DNA of 64,000 bases. Origin: Calothrix sp. PCC 7716. Lineage in GTDB: Bacteria > Cyanobacteriota > Cyanobacteriia > Cyanobacteriales > Nostocaceae. How positions within the stretch are numbered: position 1 is the first letter of the stretch; each line of letters opens with the position of its first letter. Both the position numbers and the translations under genes were made by a program. Under the pieces are notes generated by a model. The model was not told where the DNA came from. It did not search any database and saw nothing but the letters and a program-made list of their open reading frames with translations. The stretch covers positions 6,142,580 to 6,206,579 of the forward strand of contig NZ_AP025018.1 of the NCBI RefSeq assembly GCF_019977735.1, given 5' to 3'. Below, piece by piece: positions 55,286-62,704 of the stretch.

Positions 55286-56305
55286 ATGAATGTGAACAAA
55301 CACCTGATGAATTATAGGGTAATAAAGCCATTTTTACTAATGGCTTTATGCTTTCTTTTGATTACAGCCTGCAACAGTTCAGAGATTCAACTCAGTAACA
55401 TTTCAACCCAACGTGCGCCCGATATTGCTGAGTGCCGAGTTGTCGAACATCCCCTAGGTAAAACCTGCATTCCCCTTAAACCCCAGCGTATTATTTTAGA
55501 GTCTGCATTTCTCGATCCCCTGTTTGCGCTTGGAATTAAGGAATCAATTGTAGGTACGAATTGTTACCCCATGTGGTGGGTAGCTAAAGGTTGTTTTGCC
55601 TCTGGCTTATCATCTAATCAGTTAGAAGGTATAGAGACAGTGGGTAACTATCCGCCCTCTTTAGAAAAAGTTCTGTTTCTAAAACCAGATTTAATTTTGT
55701 GGTCTGATTATATTAAATCAATGTATCATCAGTTATCAGATATTGCACCTACTGTGACAATACATTGGGATGATTTCCAATACTCTTTTAAAGATTATCT
55801 TCGACACCTTGCCCAGATTTTTGACCGTGAAGAAGTTGCAGAAGAGATTTTGCTGCAATATCAAAATCGAATTACAGAAGTGCGAAAACAGTTGGGCGAT
55901 CGGCTGCAAAATGCAGAAGTTTCTGTAATTATCTATGGTTGTGCGGGTAATAATGGATTTTCATTACCGCCAAGATACGCGATCTGGTTTCAGATTTTAG
56001 ATAATCTTGGCATTAAAATTAAGCCGATATTTTCAATGAGTCAAAAGGTTTGGTGTAGTAACTTTGATAGTATTGAGACTATAAATAATTATGATTCTGA
56101 TATTCTATTTATTGCAAACTTTCACAGCAAATCAGGAGCTTTTCTACTGGAAAAGCCGCTTGTCTCTTCACTCAACGCAGTTAAGAATGGACGTGCTTAT
56201 GTCATAGATGGTCAAGATGTATGGGATGCCTATGGACCATTCGGAGTAAATAAATTACTAAATTTGCTGGCTAAACATTTGTTAAAAGCCGCACAAACTT
56301 TTTGA
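55286..56305 (+). CDS. Siderophore-binding lipoprotein (FecB/FhuD-like), cassette 3
   Basis: 339 aa. The lipoprotein signal ends FLLITAC (Cys about residue 29). The family opening CRVVEHPLGKTCIPLKPQR follows, then KPDLILW and a C-terminal YVIDGQDVWDAYGPFGVNKL. It is intact and, like the receptor upstream, has GATC sites but no GGCGCC, so receptor barrel and binding protein seem to share a foreign origin. It is the full-length homologue of the deleted relic at 32916-33133. No permease is nearby, so it probably shares an inner-membrane transporter encoded elsewhere. Confidence 0.9.
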   Translation: MNVNKHLMNYRVIKPFLLMALCFLLITACNSSEIQLSNISTQRAPDIAECRVVEHPLGKTCIPLKPQRIILESAFLDPLFALGIKESIVGTNCYPMWWVAKGCFASGLSSNQLEGIETVGNYPPSLEKVLFLKPDLILWSDYIKSMYHQLSDIAPTVTIHWDDFQYSFKDYLRHLAQIFDREEVAEEILLQYQNRITEVRKQLGDRLQNAEVSVIIYGCAGNNGFSLPPRYAIWFQILDNLGIKIKPIFSMSQKVWCSNFDSIETINNYDSDILFIANFHSKSGAFLLEKPLVSSLNAVKNGRAYVIDGQDVWDAYGPFGVNKLLNLLAKHLLKAAQTF

Positions 56306-56757
56306 TTTTGAGATTATTAAAGTGAGGTATCTATAATATTAAGAAGTAGAGTTTATTTTGAGGATAATTACAAAAATAAATGAAGAATTTAAAATAATTT
56401 TTCAGGCTGATTTGAGGCGCCATCAAAGCTATTTCCTCTTTATGTCCTAAAAATGATATAAATGATAATAAAATGATAAATGCTATGACTCCTAACTTGC
56501 ACATTCTAAAATCCTATATATAGCAAGGGTTTCAGAAAGATGTGCAAGTCCTATATTTTACTGGAGCGCGAAGGGCGCCAGTCGGAGGCTGACATCTTGC
56601 ACATCTACGTATTAATTCTTAATTTGAAATAAGCATGTTATTAATATTACTCTTTGTTCAGTTCATTTTAATGAACTTTTGCTATTAGCCTAGTGACTTT
56701 TAGTCCTAGGCGGGTATGAGCATAGTTACAGATTTTGGTAACAGGAAATGAAAAATC
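56306..56757. other. Intergenic region with ATGATA repeats, an inverted repeat and a possible small ORF
   Basis: A 450-base gap. AATGATATAAATGATAATAA and the following bases repeat AATGATA three times (56452-56480). AGATGTGCAAG (about 56537) is inverted at CTTGCACATCT (about 56594), a structure like the element at 5243. On the minus strand 56331-56504 encodes a 57-residue peptide with one hydrophobic helix (MCKLGVIAFIILLSFISFLG), but without support it may be chance in AT-rich DNA. Confidence 0.4.
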
Positions 56758-56868
56758 TTGTCCGAGCATGTTTATCTACTACTTCCGGCGCCGGAAACTG
56801 ATTTATATTATATCTTAACTCATGCAGAATACGATAAGGAGTACTGGAAAAATGACCATAAATTTTAG
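56758..56868 (+). pseudogene. Remnant of a HigB-type toxin gene (C-terminal part)
   Basis: An open stretch ends LYYILTHAEYDKEYWKNDHK and stops at 56866-56868, overlapping the start of the HigA-like gene. THAEYDK is the characteristic end of HigB RNases. Only the last strand and tail remain; the catalytic core is missing, so the toxin is dead. Confidence 0.55.
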
Positions 56869-57256
56869 TATAGAAAAATACAAAGAGTTGTTAATAGCTC
56901 ATGTTCCAAAGCTTATAAAAACCGAAGCTGAGAATGAGAAAGCTTTAGCGATTGTAGAAGAGTTAATGCACAAAGAGCGAACACCAGAAGTTCAGGAGTT
57001 ATATCAGTTATTAATTACTTTAATTGAAAAGTTTGAAAAAGAAAACTATCATTTTAATGAGCCTACTAATATTCAGTCTTTGCTTTCATTTCTTTTTGAA
57101 CAATCAGAAAAGACTACAGTTGATTTACAGGAATTTTTAGGCTCACAACAATTAGTCAATGATATTTTAGAAGCTAGACAAAATATAACTCCAGAGATAG
57201 CTCTAAAATTAGGCGCCTTTTTTCATGTAGAACCAACTTTATTTACCGAAACATAA
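56852..57256 (+). CDS. HigA-like antitoxin / HTH protein (toxin lost)
   Basis: 134 aa from ATG 56852, preceded by AAGGAG; the frame reaches back to 56822 through the toxin remnant. It belongs to the COG5499-type HigA antitoxins: an N-terminal helical region (YKELLIAHVPKLIKTEAENE) and a C-terminal HTH with LQEFLGSQQLVNDILEARQN and ITPEIALKLGAFFHVEPTLF. In intact modules it neutralises HigB and represses the operon. Only a HigB stub precedes it here, so it is an orphan antitoxin. Confidence 0.8.
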   Translation: MTINFSIEKYKELLIAHVPKLIKTEAENEKALAIVEELMHKERTPEVQELYQLLITLIEKFEKENYHFNEPTNIQSLLSFLFEQSEKTTVDLQEFLGSQQLVNDILEARQNITPEIALKLGAFFHVEPTLFTET

Positions 57257-57323
57257 CTTGCCTATTCGCACTACATTTTGATCAACAGATGTATAAGCGG
57301 TTATTTGTAATATTTTCACGTAC

Positions 57324-57499
57324 CTACTTTAAAAATAACGCTCCCGTAAGTTCGGCACCATTCCAATTTACACCATCAAGCAAAGCATCTCGAAAGTCAG
57401 CTTGTAAAAATTGCCTCCACTCATGTTGGCGCCTGTTAAGTCTGTATGGTTAAATGTTGCTTTAACGAAACTGCCACCACGCTGCACAAATTCGGTAAA
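57324..57499 (-). pseudogene. Pentapeptide-repeat protein remnant
   Basis: The minus strand encodes FTEFVQRGGSFVKATFNHTD and LTGANMSGG, then, one frame over, ADFRDALLDGVNWNGAELTG and ALFLK before a stop. The A-D/N-L-x-x rhythm is that of pentapeptide repeats. It has a frameshift and no start. Its first 25 codons lie in the 76-bp direct repeat. Confidence 0.65.
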
Positions 57500-57518
57500 A
57501 TCTGTGTTCCACTTAAAC
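57443..57518. repeat. 76-bp direct repeat, left copy (flanks the Septu genes)
   Basis: Identical to 59658-59733. It begins TGTATGGTTAAATGTTGC and ends TGTTCCACTTAAAC. It contains part of the pentapeptide-repeat remnant and of the binding-protein remnant. Confidence 0.9.
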
Positions 57519-57607
57519 CACAGCGCATTATTGCATTAGACCCTCGCATCACACTTGACCCCCTAGTCGCTCTAAAGTTTTCGCTATCAGTACATATGTT
57601 TGAATAA
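57494..57607 (+). pseudogene. Fragment of a FecB-type siderophore-binding protein
   Basis: The plus strand reads GKICVPLKPQRIIALDPRIT and LDPLVALKFS, closely matching GKTCIPLKPQRII...LDPLFALGI of the intact protein at 55286-56305, then stops. It has no signal peptide and no C-terminal lobe. It is a further relic of the siderophore-cassette family, abutting the pentapeptide remnant. Confidence 0.7.
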
Positions 57608-57699
57608 AGAAACCTGGTTTCTCAGGCATTTGTCATATAATAGTGAAGATATTTCCCGATATTTACGAAATTTAATTTGATTCTATAAATTTACTGGTT

Positions 57700-58992
57700 A
57701 TGCGTATTGAAAAGTTACATATCCAAAATTTTCGAGGATTCCAAGATATAACGCTCAAGTTCCCGCGTGGCAACTTAGCCGTATTTGTTGGTATAAACGG
57801 CGCCGGTAAATCGACTATTTTAGATTGTATAGCAGTAATGTTAGCTCAATTTGTTGCAAAACTTTGCAATAGGGAAGTAGCAGATGTTAGAGCGTCAGAA
57901 AATGATATTAGACTCAATTCTGACTCGAATATAAATACAATAACAATTTCGGTAGAAACTGGGCAACAAATATCTTGGACAATGGTTGAAGAAAGGTCAC
58001 ATCAGCAAAACCAAGATAATAATTATACTGAAGTTGAAAATTATCTGAGACATCTTCAAAAAAAATTAGAATCTCAACCTGATTTAAACTTACCCGTGAT
58101 GGTTTACTATCAAACGCATCGTATAGTGTTAAAAAATCCTTACACTTTCGGTGATAAAAAGATTGAACCAGAAAAATATTATCAATTTCATGCTTATCAA
58201 AAAGCTTTTGAAAGCGAGATTAATAACTTTCAAGACTTTTTTGAATGGTTTCAAGTACAAGAAGACTATGAGAATGAGATACGTTTAAGACAAAATGCCA
58301 ATTATCGAAACCCCAAGCTGGAAATTATTCGCAACGCTATTACAAACTTTTTAAATAACTTTTTACATCAAAACTTCTTTAATTTAAGGGTAGTTAGGTC
58401 AATTTCCGAAAACTTTGTGATAAATTCGGTAAAACCTTCCTTAACAATCACTAAAGACAACCAAGATTTCAAAATAGAACAATTATCTGATGGTGAAAAA
58501 ACACTATTAATGCTAATTACCGACTTAGCTCGAAGACTTGCAATAGCAAATCCCAACTCTAATAATGCATTATTGGGTGAAGGAATAGTATTAATTGACG
58601 AAGTTGACCTGCATTTACATCCTCAGTGGCAAAGAAATGTAATACCTAGTTTGACTCAAACATTTCCTAACTGTCAATTTATAGTTACCACTCACTCCCC
58701 ACAAGTATTAAGCGAAGTTAAGAAAGAAAATGTATTGATTTTAGAAGATTATCAAATAGTCGAAAAAACTCCTTATACTTATGGTCGAGATAGTAACTCA
58801 ATTTTATATGAACTCATGAATGTACAACAAAGACCATTATCAGTACAAAATCAAATAGATAATTGCTTGCAGCTTATAGAAGATGGTCACATCGAGCAAG
58901 CAAAGTTAGCTTTAAATGATTTATCTAACTTGCTAGGGGAAAATGACTCGGAGGTAGTTAGAGCTTATGCACTTCTTGAATTTCTAGGATAA
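57700..58992 (+). CDS. ptuA: Septu-type defence ATPase PtuA
   Basis: 430 aa, SMC/Rad50-like AAA ATPase. MRIEKLHIQNFRGFQDITLK is followed by Walker A GINGAGKST. The C-terminal half has signature LSDGEKTLL, Walker B GIVLIDEVDLHLHP and the H-loop TTHSPQVL. A helical insertion lies between (residues about 110-240). With the HNH gene starting within 20 bases downstream this is the PtuA-PtuB pair of Septu anti-phage systems, in which the ATPase complex controls the nuclease. No reverse transcriptase or retron RNA is seen, so a retron effector is less likely. The pair lies between 76-bp direct repeats. Confidence 0.88.
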   Translation: MRIEKLHIQNFRGFQDITLKFPRGNLAVFVGINGAGKSTILDCIAVMLAQFVAKLCNREVADVRASENDIRLNSDSNINTITISVETGQQISWTMVEERSHQQNQDNNYTEVENYLRHLQKKLESQPDLNLPVMVYYQTHRIVLKNPYTFGDKKIEPEKYYQFHAYQKAFESEINNFQDFFEWFQVQEDYENEIRLRQNANYRNPKLEIIRNAITNFLNNFLHQNFFNLRVVRSISENFVINSVKPSLTITKDNQDFKIEQLSDGEKTLLMLITDLARRLAIANPNSNNALLGEGIVLIDEVDLHLHPQWQRNVIPSLTQTFPNCQFIVTTHSPQVLSEVKKENVLILEDYQIVEKTPYTYGRDSNSILYELMNVQQRPLSVQNQIDNCLQLIEDGHIEQAKLALNDLSNLLGENDSEVVRAYALLEFLG

Positions 58993-59008
58993 TTTAGAAT
59001 TGCCGAAG

Positions 59009-59650
59009 ATGAAATTAATTATAAAAGCTAAAGAACCAAAATCATTACTAGAGCATCGTTTACAACCCTTTGCTGACTATGATAATTATCCTCATAAAGA
59101 CGAATTAAGAGCATCTTTATTATCAGAACAAGGATACATATGTTGTTACTGTATGCAACGTATTCAAGACGACAAAATGAAAATAGAACATTGGCGTTCT
59201 CAAGACGAGTACCCAGATTTACAATTAGATTATAATAACTTGCTCGGCGCCTGTGAAGGAGGACAAGGTTTACCAAAACATTTGCAGCATTGCGACACTA
59301 AAAAAGGTAACGCTGTATTAACTATAAATCCTCTCGATAGCCTAAAAAACTGTGAAAACGTAATTAAGTACCATCTTAATGGACAAATGTACTCCGATGA
59401 CATAATGATAAATGAAGAATTAAATAAAATATTAAACCTCAACGTGCAAATTTTAAAGGAAAATCGCAAAAAAATCCTAGATGTATTAATTCAAACATTA
59501 AAAAGCGAACGTCCAAAGGGAGATTGGACGGCAGCGATGTTAAATAATAAGATAAGAGAGTGGAGTAATAAAGACGAAGACAATAAATATAAAGCTTATT
59601 GCCAAATAGTAATTTATTACCTAAAAAAGAAATTATCTAAATTAAACTAA
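59009..59650 (+). CDS. ptuB: Septu-type HNH endonuclease PtuB
   Basis: 213 aa from ATG 59009; a TTG at 59000 is the alternative start. It is an HNH/McrA-type nuclease. YICCYCMQRI gives a C-x2-C pair, KIEHWRSQ the first catalytic His, LDYNNLLGAC the Asn, and HCDTKKGN the last Cys/His region, so the zinc and catalytic residues are present. The family is the one known both as PtuB in Septu and as an HNH partner in some retrons. It follows ptuA closely and ends 7 bases before the right-hand 76-bp repeat, so ATPase and nuclease form one compact cassette. Confidence 0.88.
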   Translation: MKLIIKAKEPKSLLEHRLQPFADYDNYPHKDELRASLLSEQGYICCYCMQRIQDDKMKIEHWRSQDEYPDLQLDYNNLLGACEGGQGLPKHLQHCDTKKGNAVLTINPLDSLKNCENVIKYHLNGQMYSDDIMINEELNKILNLNVQILKENRKKILDVLIQTLKSERPKGDWTAAMLNNKIREWSNKDEDNKYKAYCQIVIYYLKKKLSKLN

Positions 59651-59657
59651 AGCAAAT

Positions 59658-59733
59658 TGTATGGTTAAATGTTGCTTTAACGAAACTGCCACCACGCTGC
59701 ACAAATTCGGTAAAATCTGTGTTCCACTTAAAC
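59658..59733. repeat. 76-bp direct repeat, right copy
   Basis: Exact copy of 57443-57518 in the same orientation, starting 7 bases after ptuB. Together the copies bound a 2139-base unit holding ptuA and ptuB. Confidence 0.9.
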
Positions 59734-59739
59734 TTATTT

Positions 59740-60237
59740 CTATGTCTCATCGTCATCCATGCTTAGGCTGGATACTATTGACAGATGAAAATCTTTTCCT
59801 GTTTGTTTAAGTTTGTAGTTTGTAATATACCTTTTAATATCGGGAAAATGTTTCTGTTTTCTTTCGATTAGTTCGTTTACTATTTCTCTCATGGCTTGTA
59901 GAGTTTCTTTATCACCATTACCCATACCCTTTGAAGCCACATCTTTTATCATTTCCTCTCTCTCTGAAGGCGCCATTAATGATGCGTTCCAAGCTAAAAT
60001 ACCAATAACTAACAGTTTTTCGTATTCTTTTGGACTACGTAATTTTACCACGTATGGCTGTAGGAATTGTATTATCACATCGGATATTTTTTCATATCCT
60101 TCTGGCTCCATTAGTACTAATGCTTTATCATCTCCTGATTCTATTTCTTTTTTGAATTGCTGCATCATCTTTTGCCTACCATGTGATGCTTTTTGCTGTT
60201 TTAATAATTCCTTAAAGTCTTTTGATTTCCCTGCCAT
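59740..60237 (-). CDS. Conserved-looking helical protein, function unknown
   Basis: 165 aa, soluble, mostly helical and charged (KDFKELLKQQKASHGRQKMM; LVLMEPEGYEKISDVIIQFL; ending SMDDDET). GGGAG lies nine bases before the ATG, so it is probably translated. No domain is recognised. It is convergent with ptuB, separated only by the right 76-bp repeat, and its promoter side holds a C6/G6 repeat. It could be an unrelated resident gene or linked to the defence cassette; nothing in the sequence decides. Confidence 0.65.
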   Translation of the reverse strand: MAGKSKDFKELLKQQKASHGRQKMMQQFKKEIESGDDKALVLMEPEGYEKISDVIIQFLQPYVVKLRSPKEYEKLLVIGILAWNASLMAPSEREEMIKDVASKGMGNGDKETLQAMREIVNELIERKQKHFPDIKRYITNYKLKQTGKDFHLSIVSSLSMDDDET

Positions 60238-60327
60238 GTTATTTACTCCCTGATTAGCATTAATATTGAATATTATGCTGCATGGCGCCGTTAAAAAGGT
60301 TAAGTATTGTAAAACAGTTCTTGATTT

Positions 60328-60440
60328 AATCCCCCCTAGCCCCCCTTAATAAGGGGGGAATAAGAAGGAGGGTCAAAGCCTGTCTCAATAATATAAAAAT
60401 AACCTCTTAAAGCCCCCCTTATTAAGGGGGGTTGGGGGGA
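60328..60440. repeat. C6/G6 nested palindromic repeat, copy 4
   Basis: AATCCCCCCTAGCCCCCC opens and GGGGGGTTGGGGGGAT closes a 113-base element with inner CCCCCCTTAATAAGGGGGG-type palindromes, between two minus-strand genes. Confidence 0.75.
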
Positions 60441-60457
60441 TCAAAAGATGGGATTAT

Positions 60458-60997
60458 TTAAGCAGCTTTTAAGGCTGTGCTAGGAAAATGTTGCTTTAAT
60501 ATTTCTAGCCAGCGCGCGATACGTTCATCAGTTTTATCGCTCTCGTTCACTTCGTCAATAGGTAGTCCAATAAATTTGTCGTTGCGTACAGCGGCAGAAT
60601 ACTCATAAGTATAACCGTCTAACGGAAACTCACCAACTAAAGTGGCGCCTAATTTTTTGAAGTGGTCGTACAGAGTACCCAAAGCACTAACAAACTGTTC
60701 ACCGTGAGTTACACAATCTCCTGCACCAAATAGTGCAATTGTTTTACCTGTAAAATCGGGTTTTTCGAGTGACATATCAAATATAGGGTCGCGCCAATCG
60801 TTTTGCACTTCCCCAGAACCCCAAGTAGAACAACCAAAAAGTAAATAATCGTACTCAAGCATTTGGTCTACGCTGGTAAAGTCTTCTTCCATGCTGTAGA
60901 TATCACAAAGCTCCTCACCGAAATGTTCGTGTAGTTTCGTGGCTACTGATTGAGTGATACCAGAAGTACTGCCGTAAAAAATTGCCATCTTTGCCAT
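60458..60997 (-). CDS. Flavodoxin, second copy
   Basis: 179 aa from ATG 60997 (a TTG two codons upstream is less likely). It is a long-chain flavodoxin: FMN phosphate loop GSTSGITQS, first flavin loop STWGSGEVQNDW, second loop GAGDCVTHGEQF. It differs from IsiB of this window by Cys in the second loop and by a C-terminal extension (LKQHFPSTALKAA). It probably substitutes for ferredoxin under iron stress or serves a specialised partner. It is divergent from the fur-like gene, sharing a 440-base AT-rich region that probably carries both promoters. Confidence 0.92.
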   Translation of the reverse strand: MAKMAIFYGSTSGITQSVATKLHEHFGEELCDIYSMEEDFTSVDQMLEYDYLLFGCSTWGSGEVQNDWRDPIFDMSLEKPDFTGKTIALFGAGDCVTHGEQFVSALGTLYDHFKKLGATLVGEFPLDGYTYEYSAAVRNDKFIGLPIDEVNESDKTDERIARWLEILKQHFPSTALKAA

Positions 60998-61444
60998 AAT
61001 CAAATCTCAGGTTAGAGTTTAACAACACTCTGTAAGGTATTGTTACTTAATGAATATTTATTGCAATAAAATCATAATATTTAGGTTTACAATTTAAAAA
61101 AGTTTAAATATTACAAGCCATATTTTCAAGAATTAATAACTTGTTACAGCACGGCGCCCACCCAAAGTTTGACGTGATAAATTAAGTGTTTTGGCTGTAG
61201 GCGCCTATATTTAGGCTGTTTTACTATAATCACAGTAGTATTTTCACTCATATATTTGTTTTAGTTAGTATAATTGAATTAAAAATTTTTTGTTGTATAA
61301 ATATTGCTATTTAATTGCAATAAGCTTAAAATTTGTTTATTCCATTACACCCTAAGAGTGCGACGGATATAACGGGTCTAACAAGAAATTCACAAGTTGT
61401 AATCGTTATATACGTTGTAAGCTTTCTAAAAAGTTAGTATATCT

Positions 61445-61975
61445 ATGTATTCACCAGACTCTCTTAAATCGGAACTCAACGCGAAAGGATGGCGTTTTAC
61501 CGCTCAACGCGAAGTAATTTTACAACTTTTTCTGGAGCAGAGACAAGGTAATCACTTAAGTGCGGAGGATGTTTACGAGTTGCTTGGTCAGCGTGAAGAC
61601 AGAATAAGTCTATCTACGATTTATCGTACTTTGAAGTTAATGACTCGGATGGGAATTTTAAGGGAGTTAGAGTTAGCGGAAACGCACAAGCACTATGAAC
61701 TCAGTACAAATGCTCAAAGTCGCCACCATCATTCTGTTTGCGCTCAATGTGGCATGACTGTAGAGTTTGAGAATGGCTCTATCGTTAAACAAGCATTGAA
61801 ACAAGTTGAGAAAGCTGGATTAGAATTGATTGATTGTCAGTTAACTATTTACACTATTTGCCCAGAAGCAAAACGACGGGGATGGCCTGCAATGTTGCCA
61901 AGTGACTGGGTATGTTCTCGTGCGTTAGCTGCCAAGATTATGCACGGTAAAAACGGTACAAACACGATTAACTAA
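61445..61975 (+). CDS. Fur-family ferric uptake regulator (FurA-like)
   Basis: 176 aa. A winged-helix DNA-binding domain (LNAKGWRFTAQREVILQLFL; SLSTIYRTLKLMTRMGILRE) is followed by the dimerisation domain with HHHSVCAQCGMTVEF metal ligands, CPEAKRRGWP and a final Cys (WVCSR). It is closely related to the long Fur protein at 31995-32795, sharing the RGWPA/PSDW-type region absent from standard FurA, but ends there without the HARP-like part. It probably senses iron and represses uptake genes of this region; the metal specificity cannot be fixed from sequence. It is divergent from the second flavodoxin. Confidence 0.9.
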   Translation: MYSPDSLKSELNAKGWRFTAQREVILQLFLEQRQGNHLSAEDVYELLGQREDRISLSTIYRTLKLMTRMGILRELELAETHKHYELSTNAQSRHHHSVCAQCGMTVEFENGSIVKQALKQVEKAGLELIDCQLTIYTICPEAKRRGWPAMLPSDWVCSRALAAKIMHGKNGTNTIN

Positions 61976-62406
61976 TTCGGCGCCAAATTATTGTCAGCAA
62001 AAATACCATATATCCTATCAAATATATACTTTAGCTTCTTTTGTCCTGATGTCATCGGTTCCTTGATACCAAAAAAACTTGAACAATTAACACCAGAATA
62101 CATCCACATTCGCGCAAAGTCATCATATCCAACGGCATCAATACCGATGAAGTATGGTTTCTCGTAATCTGGGTGTATGTAAAAACGTATGTGTATAAGA
62201 ATAGTACTGCACTGGCACTGGATACTTCTTCCTGGAAAGTGTATCGCGATGTGTATCGAATCCAGGTAACTTTTCCTTAATGTATACGATTCTTCCATAT
62301 CCGGCGCCAAATCAATTCGTGTTTCAGGGAATTCGAGCTTGAGTAGGTTCGCTACTATACCTACCTTGGAAGTAAATTCTGGGCTATCTAAATGCTGCAC
62401 TGCCAA
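61972..62406 (-). CDS. Hypothetical protein
   Basis: About 144 aa, from TTG 62406 or the GTG at 62400; no ATG start is available. The protein mixes beta strands and cysteines (SIQCQCSTILIHIRFYIHPD; YSGVNCSSFFGIKEP), with no signal peptide. I do not recognise it. It overlaps the end of the fur-like gene by four bases in convergent orientation, an unusual tail-to-tail overlap. The coding potential is plausible because the frame is long for AT-rich DNA and contains GGCGCC sites like native genes. Confidence 0.55.
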   Translation of the reverse strand: MAVQHLDSPEFTSKVGIVANLLKLEFPETRIDLAPDMEESYTLRKSYLDSIHIAIHFPGRSIQCQCSTILIHIRFYIHPDYEKPYFIGIDAVGYDDFARMWMYSGVNCSSFFGIKEPMTSGQKKLKYIFDRIYGIFADNNLAPN

Positions 62407-62611
62407 TCATTAAATGATATTTTATCTCAATTAGCTTAACACACCTTTCAGTATACTCATATCACGCTTCGATACAACCAGATTATGAATTCCCGTAGGT
62501 TGGTGTCGAGGAACGAGACCCAACACAACCCAACACAATCCATATAAACTAACTACTTTGTCATTTGCCCCTGACAATTATTGAAAAATAATATTGATAA
62601 CTCTTGATTTT

Positions 62612-62626
62612 AATGATAATCTTATC
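62612..62626 (+). promoter_or_regulatory. Candidate Fur box upstream of the PepSY gene
   Basis: AATGATAATCTTATC resembles the core of the classical Fur box (AATGATAATCATTATC) with one base missing. It lies about 80 bases before the PepSY protein start. Confidence 0.45.
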
Positions 62627-62704
62627 GTAAGTTATATATAAGCTCTTCTAATCTAGCTACCGAGTTTCGATTACTTTAACTTTTAGCTGTAAGAAAATTT
62701 GCTC

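Noticed and set aside
56331-56504. 57-codon minus-strand ORF with one hydrophobic helix
   Set aside because: It may be real, but the DNA is very AT-rich and there is no ribosome site, homologue or context to support it; kept only as a note in the intergenic entry.
57700-59650. Retron-type defence system
   Set aside because: The HNH nuclease family also occurs with retrons, but there is no reverse transcriptase or retron RNA in reach; the ATPase-HNH pair alone fits Septu.
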